Source of the DNA: Candidatus Dormiibacterota bacterium | Lineage (GTDB): Bacteria > Chloroflexota > Dormibacteria > Aeolococcales > Bog-877 | Assembly (NCBI GenBank): GCA_027306885.1 | Contig: DAHUYV010000075.1 | Coordinates: 1 to 38,415 of the forward strand | DNA: 38,415 nucleotides | Reading direction: 5' to 3' | In this document: positions 1-8,720 of the stretch, piece after piece | Numbering within the stretch: position 1 is the stretch's first letter | How the letters are laid out: the number at the start of each line of letters is the position of its first letter | Made by a program: the position numbers and the translations under genes | Notes under the pieces: model-generated | What the model saw: only the letters and a program-made list of their open reading frames with translations | What the model was told of the DNA's origin: nothing | Database searches by the model: none

Positions 1-1
1 G

Positions 2-103
2 GGGATCGGCGAAGCCATCGCGGTCGGAGCCGAATGGGTGTTCAGGATGGGTGCGGGCCAGCGCGACGGTGGGGCCGGTGATCCGATTGTGGTTCCGAAG
101 TGA
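2..103 (+). CDS. Possible C-terminal end of an upstream gene (partial)
   Basis: One plus-strand frame is open from the window edge to a TGA at 101-103 and would encode about 33 residues ending IVVPK. Third codon positions are mostly G or C, as in real genes here, but the piece is too short to identify. It could be a chance open frame. The following 104-261 holds no gene I can support. Confidence 0.3.
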   Translation, partial: GIGEAIAVGAEWVFRMGAGQRDGGAGDPIVVPK

Positions 104-251
104 TGGCTTGCAACGCCGCGGGTGAGCACGAGTTCGGGGCCCAGCACCGGCCCGGCCGGGCCCGCGCCCTGCCGGCGGGCGGCCGTGCGTCGGAGCCAAC
201 CCCGCCCCGCTCCGGAGCGACTTGCCGGGTGCGGGCGGGAAGGAGCCGGAG

Positions 252-257
252 TAACAT
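252..257 (+). promoter_or_regulatory. Possible -10 element before the nfeD-like gene
   Basis: TAACAT matches the -10 consensus at four of six positions. It would place the transcription start at about 264, just before the ATG at 268, giving an almost leaderless message. No convincing -35 hexamer is present at the normal distance, so this rests on position and on analogy with the parA and lepB promoters. Confidence 0.25.
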
Positions 258-267
258 CGGAGTGGCC

Positions 268-1056
268 ATGCGGCGAGCGGTGGTCGCGTCGGCGATCTGC
301 GGGGCGGGAGCCCTCTGGTTCCTGGCCCGAACTCCGGCGCTGGCGGCCAGCTCTTCGCCGGCTCGGGGCCATCTCCTGCCCAGCCAGCTGAACTTCCTCG
401 CTGACCCGACGCTGGCCTTCGGACTTCTCCTTGTGGCGCTCTTGGGGATCGGTCTCGAACTGATGCACCCCGGCGCCACGGTGCCCGGCACCGTGGGTCT
501 GTTGGCGTCGGCGCTGGCGGTGGCCGCTCTCCTGGACCTCCCACTGAACCTGTTCGGGCTGGTCCTGGTCGCTGCGGCGGTTGGGCTGTTCGTCCTGGAC
601 ATAACCGCCACCAGCCACGGGGTCCTCAGCGTCGCGGGCATCGCCGCCGCGGTGGCGGGCGGCTGGCTCCTCTTCCGCGCTCCCGGCGTGGATCCCGTGG
701 CCCTCGTCGCGATGCCGGTCGCTCTCGGTGTGATCTGGCTGTGGCTCAGCGCCAAGGCGCTCGAGGTGCGGCGCCGCTCGTACCCCGCCCTTCCGCAGGA
801 GCTGCTCGGGCTGGAGGCGAAGGTGATGCAGTCTGCCGGCGACAAGGCGGTGGTGCGGGTGGAGGGGGAGCTGTGGAGCGTTGTCGATCGGGACGGGCAC
901 CAGCTTCCCGAGGGGTCCGTGGTGGAGATCCTGGCCCAGGATGGGTTGACCCTGATCGTACGCAGGGTACTTGCACCACAGGCGTCGATTGAGAATGCTG
1001 CCCCCGAACGGGGCGCCGCACCCGGCGCCGCTTCGGAGGCTTGGAGGAAGAGATGA
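268..1056 (+). CDS. NfeD-like membrane protein (short form)
   Basis: This is an NfeD-family membrane protein of about 262 residues. NfeD proteins partner with SPFH proteins such as slipin in the membrane. The N-terminus is a signal-peptide-like segment ([14 protein letters not shown] onward). Several hydrophobic spans follow, with the typical NfeD phrase [15 protein letters not shown] near residue 66. A C-terminal OB-fold-like region (residues about 175-245) follows a basic stretch. The N-terminal ClpP-like protease domain of long NfeD proteins is absent. I chose the ATG at 268 because it begins the signal-like segment; a GTG at 262 is an alternative, and the longer frame reaching back to 100 looks non-coding. 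The stop overlaps the slipin start (ATGA), so the pair is almost certainly co-translated. Confidence 0.82.
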   Translation: MRRAVVASAICGAGALWFLARTPALAASSSPARGHLLPSQLNFLADPTLAFGLLLVALLGIGLELMHPGATVPGTVGLLASALAVAALLDLPLNLFGLVLVAAAVGLFVLDITATSHGVLSVAGIAAAVAGGWLLFRAPGVDPVALVAMPVALGVIWLWLSAKALEVRRRSYPALPQELLGLEAKVMQSAGDKAVVRVEGELWSVVDRDGHQLPEGSVVEILAQDGLTLIVRRVLAPQASIENAAPERGAAPGAASEAWRKR

Positions 1057-1916
1057 GCGGACCCATTGCGGCGCTGGTGATCGTGTTGGTGGTGGTGGCC
1101 TTCTTCCTGCTCCTCGCGTTTGCCACGGGCTTCCGGGTCATCAACGAGTACGAGCGGGGGGTGGTCCTGCGGCTGGGCCGCCTGATCGACGTGAAGGGGC
1201 CGGGGCCGCGGCTGATCATCCCCTTCGGGATCGACCGGATGATCAAGGTTGATCTCCGGACGGTCGTCCACGAGGTTCCCGCCCAGGACGTGATCACCAG
1301 CGACAACGTGACCGTTCGGGTCACCGCCGTCGTGTTCTTCCGAGTGGTGGATGCCCGCGACTCGTTCGTGAAGGTGCGCGACTACATGGGGACGATCTCA
1401 AAGACGGCGCAGACGACCCTCCGGTCGATCCTGGGCCAGTCCACCCTCGACGAGCTTCTCAGCCGCCGCGACAAGGTGAACGCCGAGTTGCAGGCGGTCA
1501 TCGATGAGCAGACCGAGCCGTGGGGAGTGAAGGTGACAGCGGTGGAGGTCAAGGACGTCGACCTTCCCCAGTCGATGCAGCGCGCGATGGCCCTTCAAGC
1601 GGAGGCCGAGAGGGAGAAGCGCGCCAAGGTCATCCGGGCCCAGGGTGAGTTGCAGGCAGCCCAGACCCTGGCCGACGCCGCCTCCGTGATCAACTCGCAG
1701 CCGGCGACGCTTCAGCTTCGCTACCTGCAGACCCTCTCGGAGATCGGAGCCGCCCAGAACACCACCGTCGTCTTCCCGCTGCCGATCGACCTCCTTGAGC
1801 CGTTTTTCCAGAAGCGCCAAGCGGCTGCCTCAGAGAACGGCCATCGCACCGTCGCCGTGCCGGTGGAGGAGGTGGCGAACGTCGGTGGGGTAGGCGATCC
1901 CGACTCGGCCATCTGA
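1053..1916 (+). CDS. Slipin / SPFH (stomatin-like) membrane protein
   Basis: This is a slipin of about 287 residues, an SPFH/band-7 scaffold protein that forms membrane-anchored oligomers. It has one N-terminal membrane span (about residues 4-25). The SPFH core begins at [17 protein letters not shown] and contains the slipin phrase [14 protein letters not shown]. An Ala/Glu-rich helical region ([20 protein letters not shown]) typical of the family follows. A GGAGG at 1043-1047 lies 5 bases before the ATG at 1053, which decides the start over an in-frame TTG at 1041. It overlaps the nfeD-like stop by 4 bases, the standard NfeD-slipin arrangement. The C-terminus is shorter and more variable than in eukaryotic stomatins. 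The exact physiological role is unknown. Confidence 0.92.
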   Translation: MSGPIAALVIVLVVVAFFLLLAFATGFRVINEYERGVVLRLGRLIDVKGPGPRLIIPFGIDRMIKVDLRTVVHEVPAQDVITSDNVTVRVTAVVFFRVVDARDSFVKVRDYMGTISKTAQTTLRSILGQSTLDELLSRRDKVNAELQAVIDEQTEPWGVKVTAVEVKDVDLPQSMQRAMALQAEAEREKRAKVIRAQGELQAAQTLADAASVINSQPATLQLRYLQTLSEIGAAQNTTVVFPLPIDLLEPFFQKRQAAASENGHRTVAVPVEEVANVGGVGDPDSAI

Positions 1917-1923
1917 GTTCAAA

Positions 1924-1953
1924 GCTGGGGGAAGGGGCGCCCCTTCCCCCAGC
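1924..1953 (+). terminator. 30-bp perfect palindrome, probable terminator after slipin
   Basis: A perfect 30-base inverted repeat with no loop bases (centre 1938/1939) starts 8 bases after the slipin stop. As RNA it would form a strong G/C-rich hairpin. No T-run follows, so it is a terminator-like or mRNA-end-protecting structure rather than a classical intrinsic terminator. Nothing else recognisable lies between it and parS at 2085. Confidence 0.6.
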
Positions 1954-2084
1954 GCCCTGGCCCCATCCGGGTTGGAGGCCGGGGACGCGGTGGCTCGGGC
2001 GCGGGGCTGGATCGCTCCCTAGAGACCGTGGAGTTCTGTTCCTCGCTCCTTCCGCTCGGCCCCGAGCAGGCCTGGCACGACGAG

Positions 2085-2100
2085 CGTTTCACGTGAAACA
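2085..2100. promoter_or_regulatory. parS: parS centromere site
   Basis: The 16-mer matches the widely conserved bacterial parS consensus TGTTTCACGTGAAACA at 15 of 16 positions; only the first base differs (C for T). The inner 14 bases are a perfect palindrome. parS is the ParB loading site for chromosome segregation. It lies immediately upstream of parA, about 7.8 kb from dnaA, as expected for an origin-proximal site. It covers the predicted -35 position of the parA promoter. Confidence 0.95.
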
Positions 2101-2116
2101 GGCCCAGACCTATACT
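2088..2116 (+). promoter_or_regulatory. Leaderless parA promoter overlapping parS
   Basis: A -35-like TTCACG (2088-2093, inside parS), a 17-base spacer and a good -10 TATACT (2111-2116) are present. Seven bases beyond the last T of the -10 is the A of the parA ATG at 2123, so the transcript should begin at the start codon. There is no Shine-Dalgarno sequence. ParB on parS would cover the -35 and could repress its own operon; this is inferred from the overlap. Confidence 0.65.
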
Positions 2117-2122
2117 GCCCCC

Positions 2123-2905
2123 ATGTCCCGTCCCCGCATCATCACCGTGTGCAACCAGAAGGGCGGGGTCGGCAAGACGACGACCGCCATCAACCTGGGC
2201 GCCGCCCTCGCCGAGCGGGGGATGAAGGTTCTCCTGGTGGACAGCGACCCCCAGGCCAACGCCACCTCCGGGCTGGGCGTCGACCCCAAGCAGCTGTCCG
2301 CCTCGATCTACGACGTGATCGTGCTGGGACGGCCACTTCGGGAGGTGGCGCTGCCGCTCGCCGGGCTCCCCGGACTCACCCTGGTGCCGGCGACGGTCGA
2401 ACTCGCGGGGGCCGAATTGGAGCTCGCCGAGCTACCCCTCCGCGAGTCTCGCCTCCGGTTGGCACTGGACGGGCTGGCGGAGTTCGACTACGTGCTCGTG
2501 GACACGCCCCCTTCCCTCGGTCTCCTGACGGTGAACTGCCTGGTGGCCGCGGACCGGATGTTGATCCCCCTGCAGTGCGAGTACTTCGCGCTCGAGGGCC
2601 TCTCGCTTCTCACCAGGACCCAGGCGCTGGTCCGCCAGTCCCTGAATCCGGGCCTCAGCCTGGCCGGGATCGTCCTCACCCTGTTCGACCCCCGAACCGT
2701 CCTCAGCGCCCAGGTTGTGGCCGAGGTCCGCCGACAGTTCGGCGATCAGGCCTTCGAGACGGTGATCTCACGATCGGTCCGCCTGTCTGAGGCTCCCAGC
2801 CACGGCCTGCCCATCACCCAGTACGAGCCCAACGGGCGGGGAGCCGCCGCCTATCGGGCTCTCGCCGAGGAGCTGGTGCTCCGCACCTCCCCGGTGGCCG
2901 CATGA
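2123..2905 (+). CDS. parA: Chromosome-partitioning ATPase ParA/Soj
   Basis: ParA is the ATPase that binds DNA non-specifically and moves ParB-parS complexes to segregate the new origins. The 260-residue protein has the deviant Walker A box KGGVGKTT near residue 13 (signature Lys13, P-loop Lys18). It also has the A' region LLVDSDPQANATSG and the Walker B-like YVLVDTPPSLG. The ATG at 2123 is chosen because it gives the standard N-terminus and coincides with the predicted transcription start; an in-frame GTG at 2093 lies inside parS. parB follows with a 4-base ATGA overlap. The operon runs toward dnaA, opposite to the neighbouring ndk-rpmH block. Confidence 0.97.
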   Translation: MSRPRIITVCNQKGGVGKTTTAINLGAALAERGMKVLLVDSDPQANATSGLGVDPKQLSASIYDVIVLGRPLREVALPLAGLPGLTLVPATVELAGAELELAELPLRESRLRLALDGLAEFDYVLVDTPPSLGLLTVNCLVAADRMLIPLQCEYFALEGLSLLTRTQALVRQSLNPGLSLAGIVLTLFDPRTVLSAQVVAEVRRQFGDQAFETVISRSVRLSEAPSHGLPITQYEPNGRGAAAYRALAEELVLRTSPVAA

Positions 2906-3777
2906 CCAAGCGACGCGGGCTCGGCCGCGGGCTGGAGCAGCTGATCCCCCCCGGCGCTCCGTCCCTCGAAGGACCCGAGGGGGGCGCGCCGACGAGGGAG
3001 ATCCTGATCTCCGAGATCGCGCCCAATCCCCTCCAGCCTCGGACCCACTTCGACCCCTCGGAGCTGGAAGCGCTGGCGCAGTCGATTCGTGAGTACGGCG
3101 TGCTCCAGCCGCTGGTGGTCGAGCGCGACGGGATCGCCTTCCGCCTGGTGGCGGGGGAGCGCCGCCTGCGGGCGTCCCAGCTGGCCGGCTTGGCGACGGT
3201 CCCGGTGGTGGTCCGGCCGGTGGGCCCCGAGCGGGCCCGCCTGGAGATGGCCCTGGTCGAGAACCTTCAGCGCAGCGACATCTCCCCTCTGGATGAGGCT
3301 CGAGCCTTCACCCGCCTCTGCGACGAGTTCGGCCTCACCCAGGACGGGGTGGCGCGCCAGTTGGGCAGGAGCCGCTCCGGGGTGGCCAACACCATGCGGC
3401 TGCTCTCGGCCACGCCCGAGGTCCAGCGGGCGCTGGAGCAGGACCAGATCTCCGCGGCGCACGCCCGGGCGCTGCTGGCGGTCGCCGACCCGGCCCTGCA
3501 GGCCAAGACGCTCCTCCACGTCGTGGCGCGGCACCTGTCGGTGCGGGAGACCGAGCGGCTGGTCGCCCGGCTCGCCAACCGCCGCCAGCAGGCCGGCCGG
3601 CCGGAGCGTCCGGTGGCTGGTCCCGAGATCAAGGCCCTCGAGACGGCGCTGGCCCGCCGACTCAGCACCAGGGTGCGGATCACCCCCGGGGCCCGAGGGC
3701 GGGGCCGGGTCGTGATCGAGTACTTCTCCACCGACGAGCTGAACGGGATCTGCGAGACCCTCGGGGTAGAGCTGTAG
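2902..3777 (+). CDS. parB: Chromosome-partitioning protein ParB/Spo0J
   Basis: ParB is a CTP-dependent DNA clamp that loads at parS and spreads. The 291-residue protein begins with the typical basic tail (KRRGLGRGL) that contacts ParA. It has the CTP-binding GERRLR motif at residues 85-90 and the ENLQRSD box at 120-126. A helix-turn-helix for parS recognition spans about 140-170 (GLTQDGVARQLGRSRSGVAN). A short C-terminal dimerisation domain ends the protein. Its start overlaps the parA stop (ATGA). The cognate parS lies at 2085-2100, within the promoter of its own operon. Confidence 0.97.
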   Translation: MTKRRGLGRGLEQLIPPGAPSLEGPEGGAPTREILISEIAPNPLQPRTHFDPSELEALAQSIREYGVLQPLVVERDGIAFRLVAGERRLRASQLAGLATVPVVVRPVGPERARLEMALVENLQRSDISPLDEARAFTRLCDEFGLTQDGVARQLGRSRSGVANTMRLLSATPEVQRALEQDQISAAHARALLAVADPALQAKTLLHVVARHLSVRETERLVARLANRRQQAGRPERPVAGPEIKALETALARRLSTRVRITPGARGRGRVVIEYFSTDELNGICETLGVEL

Positions 3778-3802
3778 CCTAGTCTACGAATTCACCGCCG
3801 CC

Positions 3803-3808
3803 TATACT
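3803..3808 (+). promoter_or_regulatory. -10 element of a leaderless lepB promoter
   Basis: TATACT sits exactly 6 bases before the lepB GTG at 3815, the same spacing as before parA. The 12 bases CCTATACTGCCC (3801-3812) are identical to those before parA (2109-2120). No good -35 hexamer is visible at 16-18 bases. A leaderless transcript starting at the GTG is predicted. Confidence 0.55.
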
Positions 3809-3814
3809 GCCCGG

Positions 3815-4582
3815 GTGCCCCAGGACCCTCCCATCGCGCCGCCGCAGGAGGGGGCCGGCTCAACGGAGCGGGGGCGGACGGGGTCCCTGATCCGGGACCT
3901 GTTCGAGGTGGTGGCCCTGGCGGTCGTCATCTACCTCCTGATCGCCTTCGCGGTGCAGCCGGTGCATGTGGAGGGGACCAGCATGTACCCCGGGCTGCAC
4001 AACAACGATCTGCTCCTGACCGAGAAGGTCTCGCTGTACTTCAACGGGCCGTCCCGGGGCCAGGTGGTGATCATCAGCCCGCCGATCGCCTCGCCCAACG
4101 ACTTCATCAAGCGGGTGGTCGGCCTGCCCGGCGAGTGGGTCCGCATCGCCCCGGACAGCCGGGGCGTGGGCCACGTCTACATCTCCGCCACCCGGCCCAC
4201 ATCGCCCACCGGCGGGGTGGAGCTCCGCGAGCCCTACATCAACGGGGTCTGGACGCAGGAGGTGCTCTGCTGCACCAATCAGGGAATCGCCTCGCCGGTG
4301 CTCCCGTCCACCGGGCGCTGGGCCCAGATCCCCGCCCAGGACTACTTCGTGATGGGGGACAACCGCAACCTCTCCGAGGACTCCCGCACCTTCGGCTGGG
4401 AGCCCCGGAAGGGGATCCAGGCAGTCGCCATCTTCCGGTTCTGGCCGCCGGCCCGACTCGGCCCGATCCCCGCCCAGACCCCAACCCTGGCCGCGCTCGC
4501 CGCCGTCGGGATGGTGGCGCCGGCGGGGATCGGACGCCGCCTCAGGGGTAGATCCAGGCGGAACCCGCCCGCTCCCAGCTGA
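3815..4582 (+). CDS. lepB: Signal peptidase I
   Basis: Type I signal peptidase cleaves signal peptides from exported proteins at the outer face of the membrane. The 255-residue protein has a short Pro-rich cytoplasmic head and a membrane span at about residues 30-48. The Ser motif EGTSMYPGL carries the nucleophile Ser56, and [12 protein letters not shown] carries the general-base Lys99. Box E is [15 protein letters not shown] (180-194). An insertion with a Cys-Cys pair lies between the Lys and box E. A second hydrophobic stretch near the C-terminus (about 224-240) may be another span. The GTG start is decided by the -10 six bases upstream. Its 3' end overlaps the convergent ndk gene by 41 bases. 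Confidence 0.94.
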   Translation: MPQDPPIAPPQEGAGSTERGRTGSLIRDLFEVVALAVVIYLLIAFAVQPVHVEGTSMYPGLHNNDLLLTEKVSLYFNGPSRGQVVIISPPIASPNDFIKRVVGLPGEWVRIAPDSRGVGHVYISATRPTSPTGGVELREPYINGVWTQEVLCCTNQGIASPVLPSTGRWAQIPAQDYFVMGDNRNLSEDSRTFGWEPRKGIQAVAIFRFWPPARLGPIPAQTPTLAALAAVGMVAPAGIGRRLRGRSRRNPPAPS

Positions 4583-4991
4583 CCAGCTCCTCGGGCCCGA
4601 AGAACAGCGCGATCTCCTCGTCGGCCCGGGCGGGACTGTCCGACCCGTGGACCACGTTCTGGCCGATGTCGACGCCAAGGTCTCCTCGGATGGTGCCGGG
4701 GGCAGCCAGCGCCGGGTTGGTCGGGCCCATCATGGAGCGCACGAGGCTGACCACGTTCGGCCCCTCCCACACCATGGCGACCACCGGGGACGAGGAGATG
4801 AAGTCGATCACCGCCTCGAAGAAGGGCCGCTCCCGATGCTCGGCGTAGTGGCGCTCGGCCAGGCCGCGCTCCACCACCATGAGCTTGAGGCCCACCAGGT
4901 GAAGGCCCCGGCGCTCGAAACGGCCCACCACCTCTCCGACCATCCCGCGCTGGACCCCGTCCGGCTTGATCAGGACTAGCGTTCGCTCCAA
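4542..4991 (-). CDS. ndk: Nucleoside-diphosphate kinase
   Basis: Ndk transfers the terminal phosphate from one nucleoside triphosphate to another diphosphate and balances NTP/dNTP pools. The 149-residue protein shows the family start [15 protein letters not shown], the phrase [20 protein letters not shown], and the active-site histidine in [16 protein letters not shown]. The length is normal. The start is the TTG at 4991, which has GGGAGG seven bases upstream; an in-frame TTG at 5006 would place the ribosome site inside the gene. Its end overlaps lepB tail-to-tail by 41 bases, so antisense interaction between the transcripts is possible. Confidence 0.96.
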   Translation of the reverse strand: MERTLVLIKPDGVQRGMVGEVVGRFERRGLHLVGLKLMVVERGLAERHYAEHRERPFFEAVIDFISSSPVVAMVWEGPNVVSLVRSMMGPTNPALAAPGTIRGDLGVDIGQNVVHGSDSPARADEEIALFFGPEELVSWERAGSAWIYP

Positions 4992-5028
4992 GGCACAGCC
5001 TCCCAACTTCTCGGGGTTGCCCCCGCTC

Positions 5029-6330
5029 TCATCCCCAAATGGCTCCCTCCAGCTCCTGGCGAGCCCGCATCGGCCCCACGGCGGCGAGCCGCCAGCCCGA
5101 AACCTCCGGTCCGAGGCTGGCCGCCAGAGCGGCCACCTCCTCCCGGCTCACCGCGCGCACCCGCTCCACCACCTCGTCCGGGGCCAGCAGCTCGCCCATG
5201 AGAAGCTCCTGATGGCCGAGAAACTCGCTGAGGCCCCCGGCGCTCTCCGTCTGCAGCGCCAGTCGCCCCTCGATCTGCGCCTTGGCCCGCTCCAACTCAT
5301 CCTCGGGGACCCCCTCCTCGGCGATCTTGCGGAGCTCGGCCACCGCCGCCCTCACCGCGGTCGGCCCCTGCTCGGGGCGGGTGGCCAGGTAGATGGCGAA
5401 GGCGCCGCTGTCCCGGTGCCGGGCGGTGAAGGAGTGAACGTCGTAGGCGAGGGCCTGGCGCTCGCGCAGCTCGAGGAACAGCCGGCTGCTCATGCCCTCG
5501 CCGAGGACGGCGTTCAGCAGATCCAGAGCCCAGCGATCGGGCGCCAGGTACGAGGAGCAGCGGGTCCCCAGCAGCAGGTGCAGCTGCTCGCCCCGGCGGG
5601 CGAGCAGCCTTGTGCCCCGGCCCGCCTCCAGAGGCGCTGGAGGACCGCCGTCGTCCAGCCGACCCTCGGGTGCGCTGAGCCCCAGAGCGGGCTCCAGGCG
5701 GCGCTCCACCAGCCGCAGCGCCGGTTGTGGGCGGAAGGCGCCCGCCACCACCACGACCAGGTTGTCGGCCCGGTAGTGGGCGGCCCGGTAGCGGCTCAGG
5801 TGTTCGGCCCCGATGCGGCCGAGGGACCGCTTGGTCCCGGCGGGGTCGCGGGCCAACGGATGCTGCCCCCAGAGCTCCTCGTCGAAGGCCATCTGGACCA
5901 GGTCCCCCGGCTGGTCCAGGTAGCCCTTCAGCTCCTCGGCGACGACCAGCCGCTCCCTCTCCACCTCTTCCGGGTCGATCCGCGGCGCCAGGGTGATCTC
6001 GGTGAGCACATCGAGGGCGGTCTCAAGGTGGCGGGAGGCCACCCGGGCCCAGAAGACGGTCATCTCCTTCTCGGTGCTGGCGTTCAGCACCCCGCCCAGC
6101 CCCTCGATCGCACTGGAGACCGCCCGGCTGTCCGGATACCGCGCGGTTCCCTTGAAGACGATGTGCTCGAGGAAGTGGGAGATGCCCGCCAGGTTGGAGG
6201 GCTCCCAGCGCGAGCCGACGCCGAAGAGGAGCGAGACCGACACCGAGCTCCGGCCCGGCAGCGGGGCGAGGATCACCCGGGCGCCGCTGCGAAGGGTCAC
6301 CGACTGCCAGGCGGAGCGGAGCTGCGGCAT
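5029..6330 (-). CDS. M16-family zinc peptidase (PqqL/processing-peptidase type)
   Basis: This is a 433-residue insulinase-family (M16) metallopeptidase. The inverted zinc motif HxxEH is present as HFLEH (His52, Glu55, His56). A further conserved Glu at residue 132 lies 76 residues after His56 within [10 protein letters not shown], as the family requires. The second, inactive homologous half follows (about 230-433) and includes the phrase [19 protein letters not shown]. The ATG at 6330 starts one base after the lipoprotein stop, and GGAG is 10 bases upstream. Single-chain homologues of this size often sit near signal or lipoprotein genes; the substrate is unknown. No signal peptide is visible, so it is probably cytoplasmic. 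Confidence 0.93.
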   Translation of the reverse strand: MPQLRSAWQSVTLRSGARVILAPLPGRSSVSVSLLFGVGSRWEPSNLAGISHFLEHIVFKGTARYPDSRAVSSAIEGLGGVLNASTEKEMTVFWARVASRHLETALDVLTEITLAPRIDPEEVERERLVVAEELKGYLDQPGDLVQMAFDEELWGQHPLARDPAGTKRSLGRIGAEHLSRYRAAHYRADNLVVVVAGAFRPQPALRLVERRLEPALGLSAPEGRLDDGGPPAPLEAGRGTRLLARRGEQLHLLLGTRCSSYLAPDRWALDLLNAVLGEGMSSRLFLELRERQALAYDVHSFTARHRDSGAFAIYLATRPEQGPTAVRAAVAELRKIAEEGVPEDELERAKAQIEGRLALQTESAGGLSEFLGHQELLMGELLAPDEVVERVRAVSREEVAALAASLGPEVSGWRLAAVGPMRARQELEGAIWG

Positions 6331-6331
6331 C

Positions 6332-6970
6332 TCAGCCGCGCTCCAGGCGCCGCTGCTGGATCCGCGCCAGCTGGAGCGCGTACTGCACATCCATCGTGGC
6401 GGCGGTGCCCTCGGCCTGGATCACCGCCACGGCGTTGGCCTGGCGCCAGGCGATGATGAAGGAGTCATAGGCGACCCCGTTCAGCGGCTTCTGCAGGACG
6501 TAGCCCAGCACCGCCTGGCCCAGGGTGCCGGTGGAGATCGGGGTCGCCCCCGAGCCAACCAGCTGCCGTCCGAGGAGCTTCAGTCCCTGCCCCGCCCCCG
6601 ACGCGTCGCGGTACAGCGAGACCGAGCTCTCGATCACCACCGGGCCCACCGCCTCGACGGGGCTGGCGGCCCTCGTGAAGTCGCGCTCGAACCCAGTCTC
6701 CCGCCCGGCGCGATCGAGCGCCTGCAGCTGGGCCGAGTCGCCGGCGGCCAGCCGGCGATTGCTGTAGTAGCCGGAGTGCGGGGAGTTGGCCTCGACCTCG
6801 AACCCGGGGAAGGGGATCTGCTCCACGGTGAGGGGCAGGTCTTGAACCGGCCCCTTCACCTGGGTCGGCGACGACCCGCATCCGGCCAGCAGACCCCCGG
6901 TCCAGCAGCTCACCAGCGCCGCCAGGGCGGCGGCGCGGAGGGGGAGGGCAGCGCGAGCTGTCAGTTCCAC
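6332..6970 (-). CDS. Hypothetical lipoprotein
   Basis: This 212-residue protein is predicted to be exported and lipidated. It has a basic N-terminus, a hydrophobic stretch and the lipobox LLAGC at about residues 28-32. I do not recognise the mature domain. It contains several Ser/Thr-rich beta-type stretches and ends in a basic tail (RIQQRRLERG). The GTG at 6970 overlaps the khpB stop by 10 bases; upstream sequence in this frame lies entirely inside khpB and looks non-coding. The M16 peptidase begins immediately after it, so the two may be functionally linked at the cell surface, but that is inferred only from adjacency. Confidence 0.75.
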   Translation of the reverse strand: MELTARAALPLRAAALAALVSCWTGGLLAGCGSSPTQVKGPVQDLPLTVEQIPFPGFEVEANSPHSGYYSNRRLAAGDSAQLQALDRAGRETGFERDFTRAASPVEAVGPVVIESSVSLYRDASGAGQGLKLLGRQLVGSGATPISTGTLGQAVLGYVLQKPLNGVAYDSFIIAWRQANAVAVIQAEGTAATMDVQYALQLARIQQRRLERG

Positions 6971-7647
6971 CCACCCCCGGGTCGCTCGGCTGGGCCGGGC
7001 TGCGCCGGGCGCACCACCACGTGGCGCTCCTCGTCCACCCCCGCGCTCTCGGTCGTCACCGCCGGGTGGCCGGCCAACGCCAGGTGCACGGCCCGCCGCT
7101 CGTAGGGGGGCATCGGGCTGAGGCTCTGGGGACGCCCGGTGCGCGCCACCACCTCGGCGACCCGGGTGGCGATCTGGCTCACCGCCCGCTCCCGGCGCTC
7201 TCGGTAATGGGCCACGTCCACGATCACCCGGGCCCTCCCGGGCTCGCCCCCCAGCATGAGATTGAGGACGGTCTGGAGCGCCCGGAGCGACTCTCCCCGC
7301 CAACCGATGAGGATCCCCAGGTCATCACCCTCGACCTCAAGGAGGGCGGTGGGGGTCCCGAGGTCGCCGTCGGAAGCCCGGGCCAGCGAGGCCTCGACGG
7401 TGGCCTCGACCCCCATTAGGCGGAGGAGCAGCTCCAGGTGCTCCCGGGCCTGCCGGGCATCCGGGGGGAGGGGGAAGACCCGGACCCGAGCCTGGGCGCC
7501 GGTCAGGCGCTCTCCGGCGATCACCGGTGCTCCGGCGCTGACGATCTCCACCGAGGCGTCCTCCGGTGCCAGCCCGGCCTCGCTCAGCGCTCGCTGGACC
7601 GCATCCTCCACCGTGAGGCCGCTGGCCTCATGAAAGGTAGAGCTCAT
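6961..7647 (-). CDS. khpB: RNA-binding protein KhpB/Jag
   Basis: KhpB (Jag, EloR) is an RNA-binding protein linked to cell elongation and division, usually beside yidC. The 228-residue protein has an N-terminal Jag_N domain (about 1-52). A type-II KH domain (about 75-148) carries the GxxG loop as GWRG at 115-118. A C-terminal R3H-type domain (about 150-213) contains YERRAVHLAL and the HPAVTTESAG segment. A Pro/Gly-rich tail ends it. The ATG overlaps the yidC stop as ATGA, showing translational coupling with the membrane insertase gene. Confidence 0.95.
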   Translation of the reverse strand: MSSTFHEASGLTVEDAVQRALSEAGLAPEDASVEIVSAGAPVIAGERLTGAQARVRVFPLPPDARQAREHLELLLRLMGVEATVEASLARASDGDLGTPTALLEVEGDDLGILIGWRGESLRALQTVLNLMLGGEPGRARVIVDVAHYRERRERAVSQIATRVAEVVARTGRPQSLSPMPPYERRAVHLALAGHPAVTTESAGVDEERHVVVRPAQPGPAERPGGGWN

Positions 7648-8720
7648 CGACGGCCCACGCGGCGTCCCGGGCGGGCCGGACGGCTGCCGCGAACCGCGGG
7701 GCCGGACGACCTCCGGCTCGGGCTGGCATCTCCGGGGGTGGGGGCGCTCGGCTTGCCCGGCCGCCGCGCCGCCCCGCCGGCGCCGCCCGGGCCGTCCTTG
7801 CTCGACGAACCCCCCGGGCTCTTGCCGCCCGGCAGCTCCCCGAACTCAGCCGCCAGCTTCGCCCGAGGGGAGTTGGCCGGGTACCACCCCGCCCCCGGCA
7901 CCCAGGCCGGCATCTTCAGCCCGCCCCAGCCCATCATCGTGAACACCTGGATGACCATGATCAGGCTCTGGGTAATCCAGTACAGCCCGATGCCCTGAAA
8001 GAAGTTCAGCGCGAAGAAGGCGATCATCACCGGCATGAGGTAGGTGGTCTGCGACATCACCCGGTACATCTGCCGCTCGGAGTCGCTCATGTCGGGGCGG
8101 GCCGGCTGCATCATCATCTTCGACTGCATGTAGGTCAGGATCCCCGCCAGGATCGGGACGATCAGCAGCAGCGGGTGGGCGACGATCCCGCCCTTCACCT
8201 TGAGGGCCACGTCGTTGAGGTTGTTGATCCAGAGGAAGCTCGCCGCCTGGCCGTGGAGCCCCTTGGACAGCTTCTCGATCACCAGGTAGAGCGCGTAGAT
8301 GAACGGCATCTGGATGAGGAGGGGCAGGCATCCGGAGAGCTGGCTGAAGGGGCTGAGCCCGTGGCGGCGATAGAGCGCCATGGTCTCCTCGTTGAGCCGC
8401 TGGCGGTCCTTGCGGTACTTCTGCTGGAGCTCCTTCAGCTCCGGGCCGAGCCGCCGCTGGTCGGCCTGGATCTTCCACTGGGTGGAGATCTGCCAGCGGA
8501 AGAGCGGGAAGAGGGCCCCGCGGATGATCAAGGTGAGGGCGATGATCGCCAGGCCGAAGGCGCCGATGGCGTCGGTGGGCCCGAAGGCGCGGAAGGCGTT
8601 GTCCAGCAGGTAGAGGATGAAGCCCACCGGGGTCAGCAGAACGTAGAAGAGGACCGCCAGGATGGGGTTGGCGGGGGGCGGGGACATGGGGTTGATCAAC
8701 CCCACCACCTCAGGTCCCAT
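7644..8720 (-). CDS. yidC: Membrane protein insertase YidC/Oxa1
   Basis: YidC inserts and folds membrane proteins. This 358-residue form is the Oxa1/Gram-positive type, lacking the large periplasmic domain of proteobacterial YidC. Hydrophobic spans are visible at about residues 18-42, 52-74, 134-153, 187-205 and 232-268. The conserved positively charged residue in the first core helix is present in LIIRGALFPL. The last ~75 residues form a long basic Gly/Pro/Ser-rich tail, which may contact the ribosome. The ATG at 8720 has GAGGAG seven bases upstream and overlaps yidD by 11 bases. Confidence 0.96.
   Translation of the reverse strand: MGPEVVGLINPMSPPPANPILAVLFYVLLTPVGFILYLLDNAFRAFGPTDAIGAFGLAIIALTLIIRGALFPLFRWQISTQWKIQADQRRLGPELKELQQKYRKDRQRLNEETMALYRRHGLSPFSQLSGCLPLLIQMPFIYALYLVIEKLSKGLHGQAASFLWINNLNDVALKVKGGIVAHPLLLIVPILAGILTYMQSKMMMQPARPDMSDSERQMYRVMSQTTYLMPVMIAFFALNFFQGIGLYWITQSLIMVIQVFTMMGWGGLKMPAWVPGAGWYPANSPRAKLAAEFGELPGGKSPGGSSSKDGPGGAGGAARRPGKPSAPTPGDASPSRRSSGPAVRGSRPARPGRRVGRR

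Noticed and set aside
100-267. N-terminal extension of the nfeD-like gene from ATG 100
   Set aside because: The extra residues are Arg/Pro/Gly-rich and precede a clear signal-peptide start at 268.
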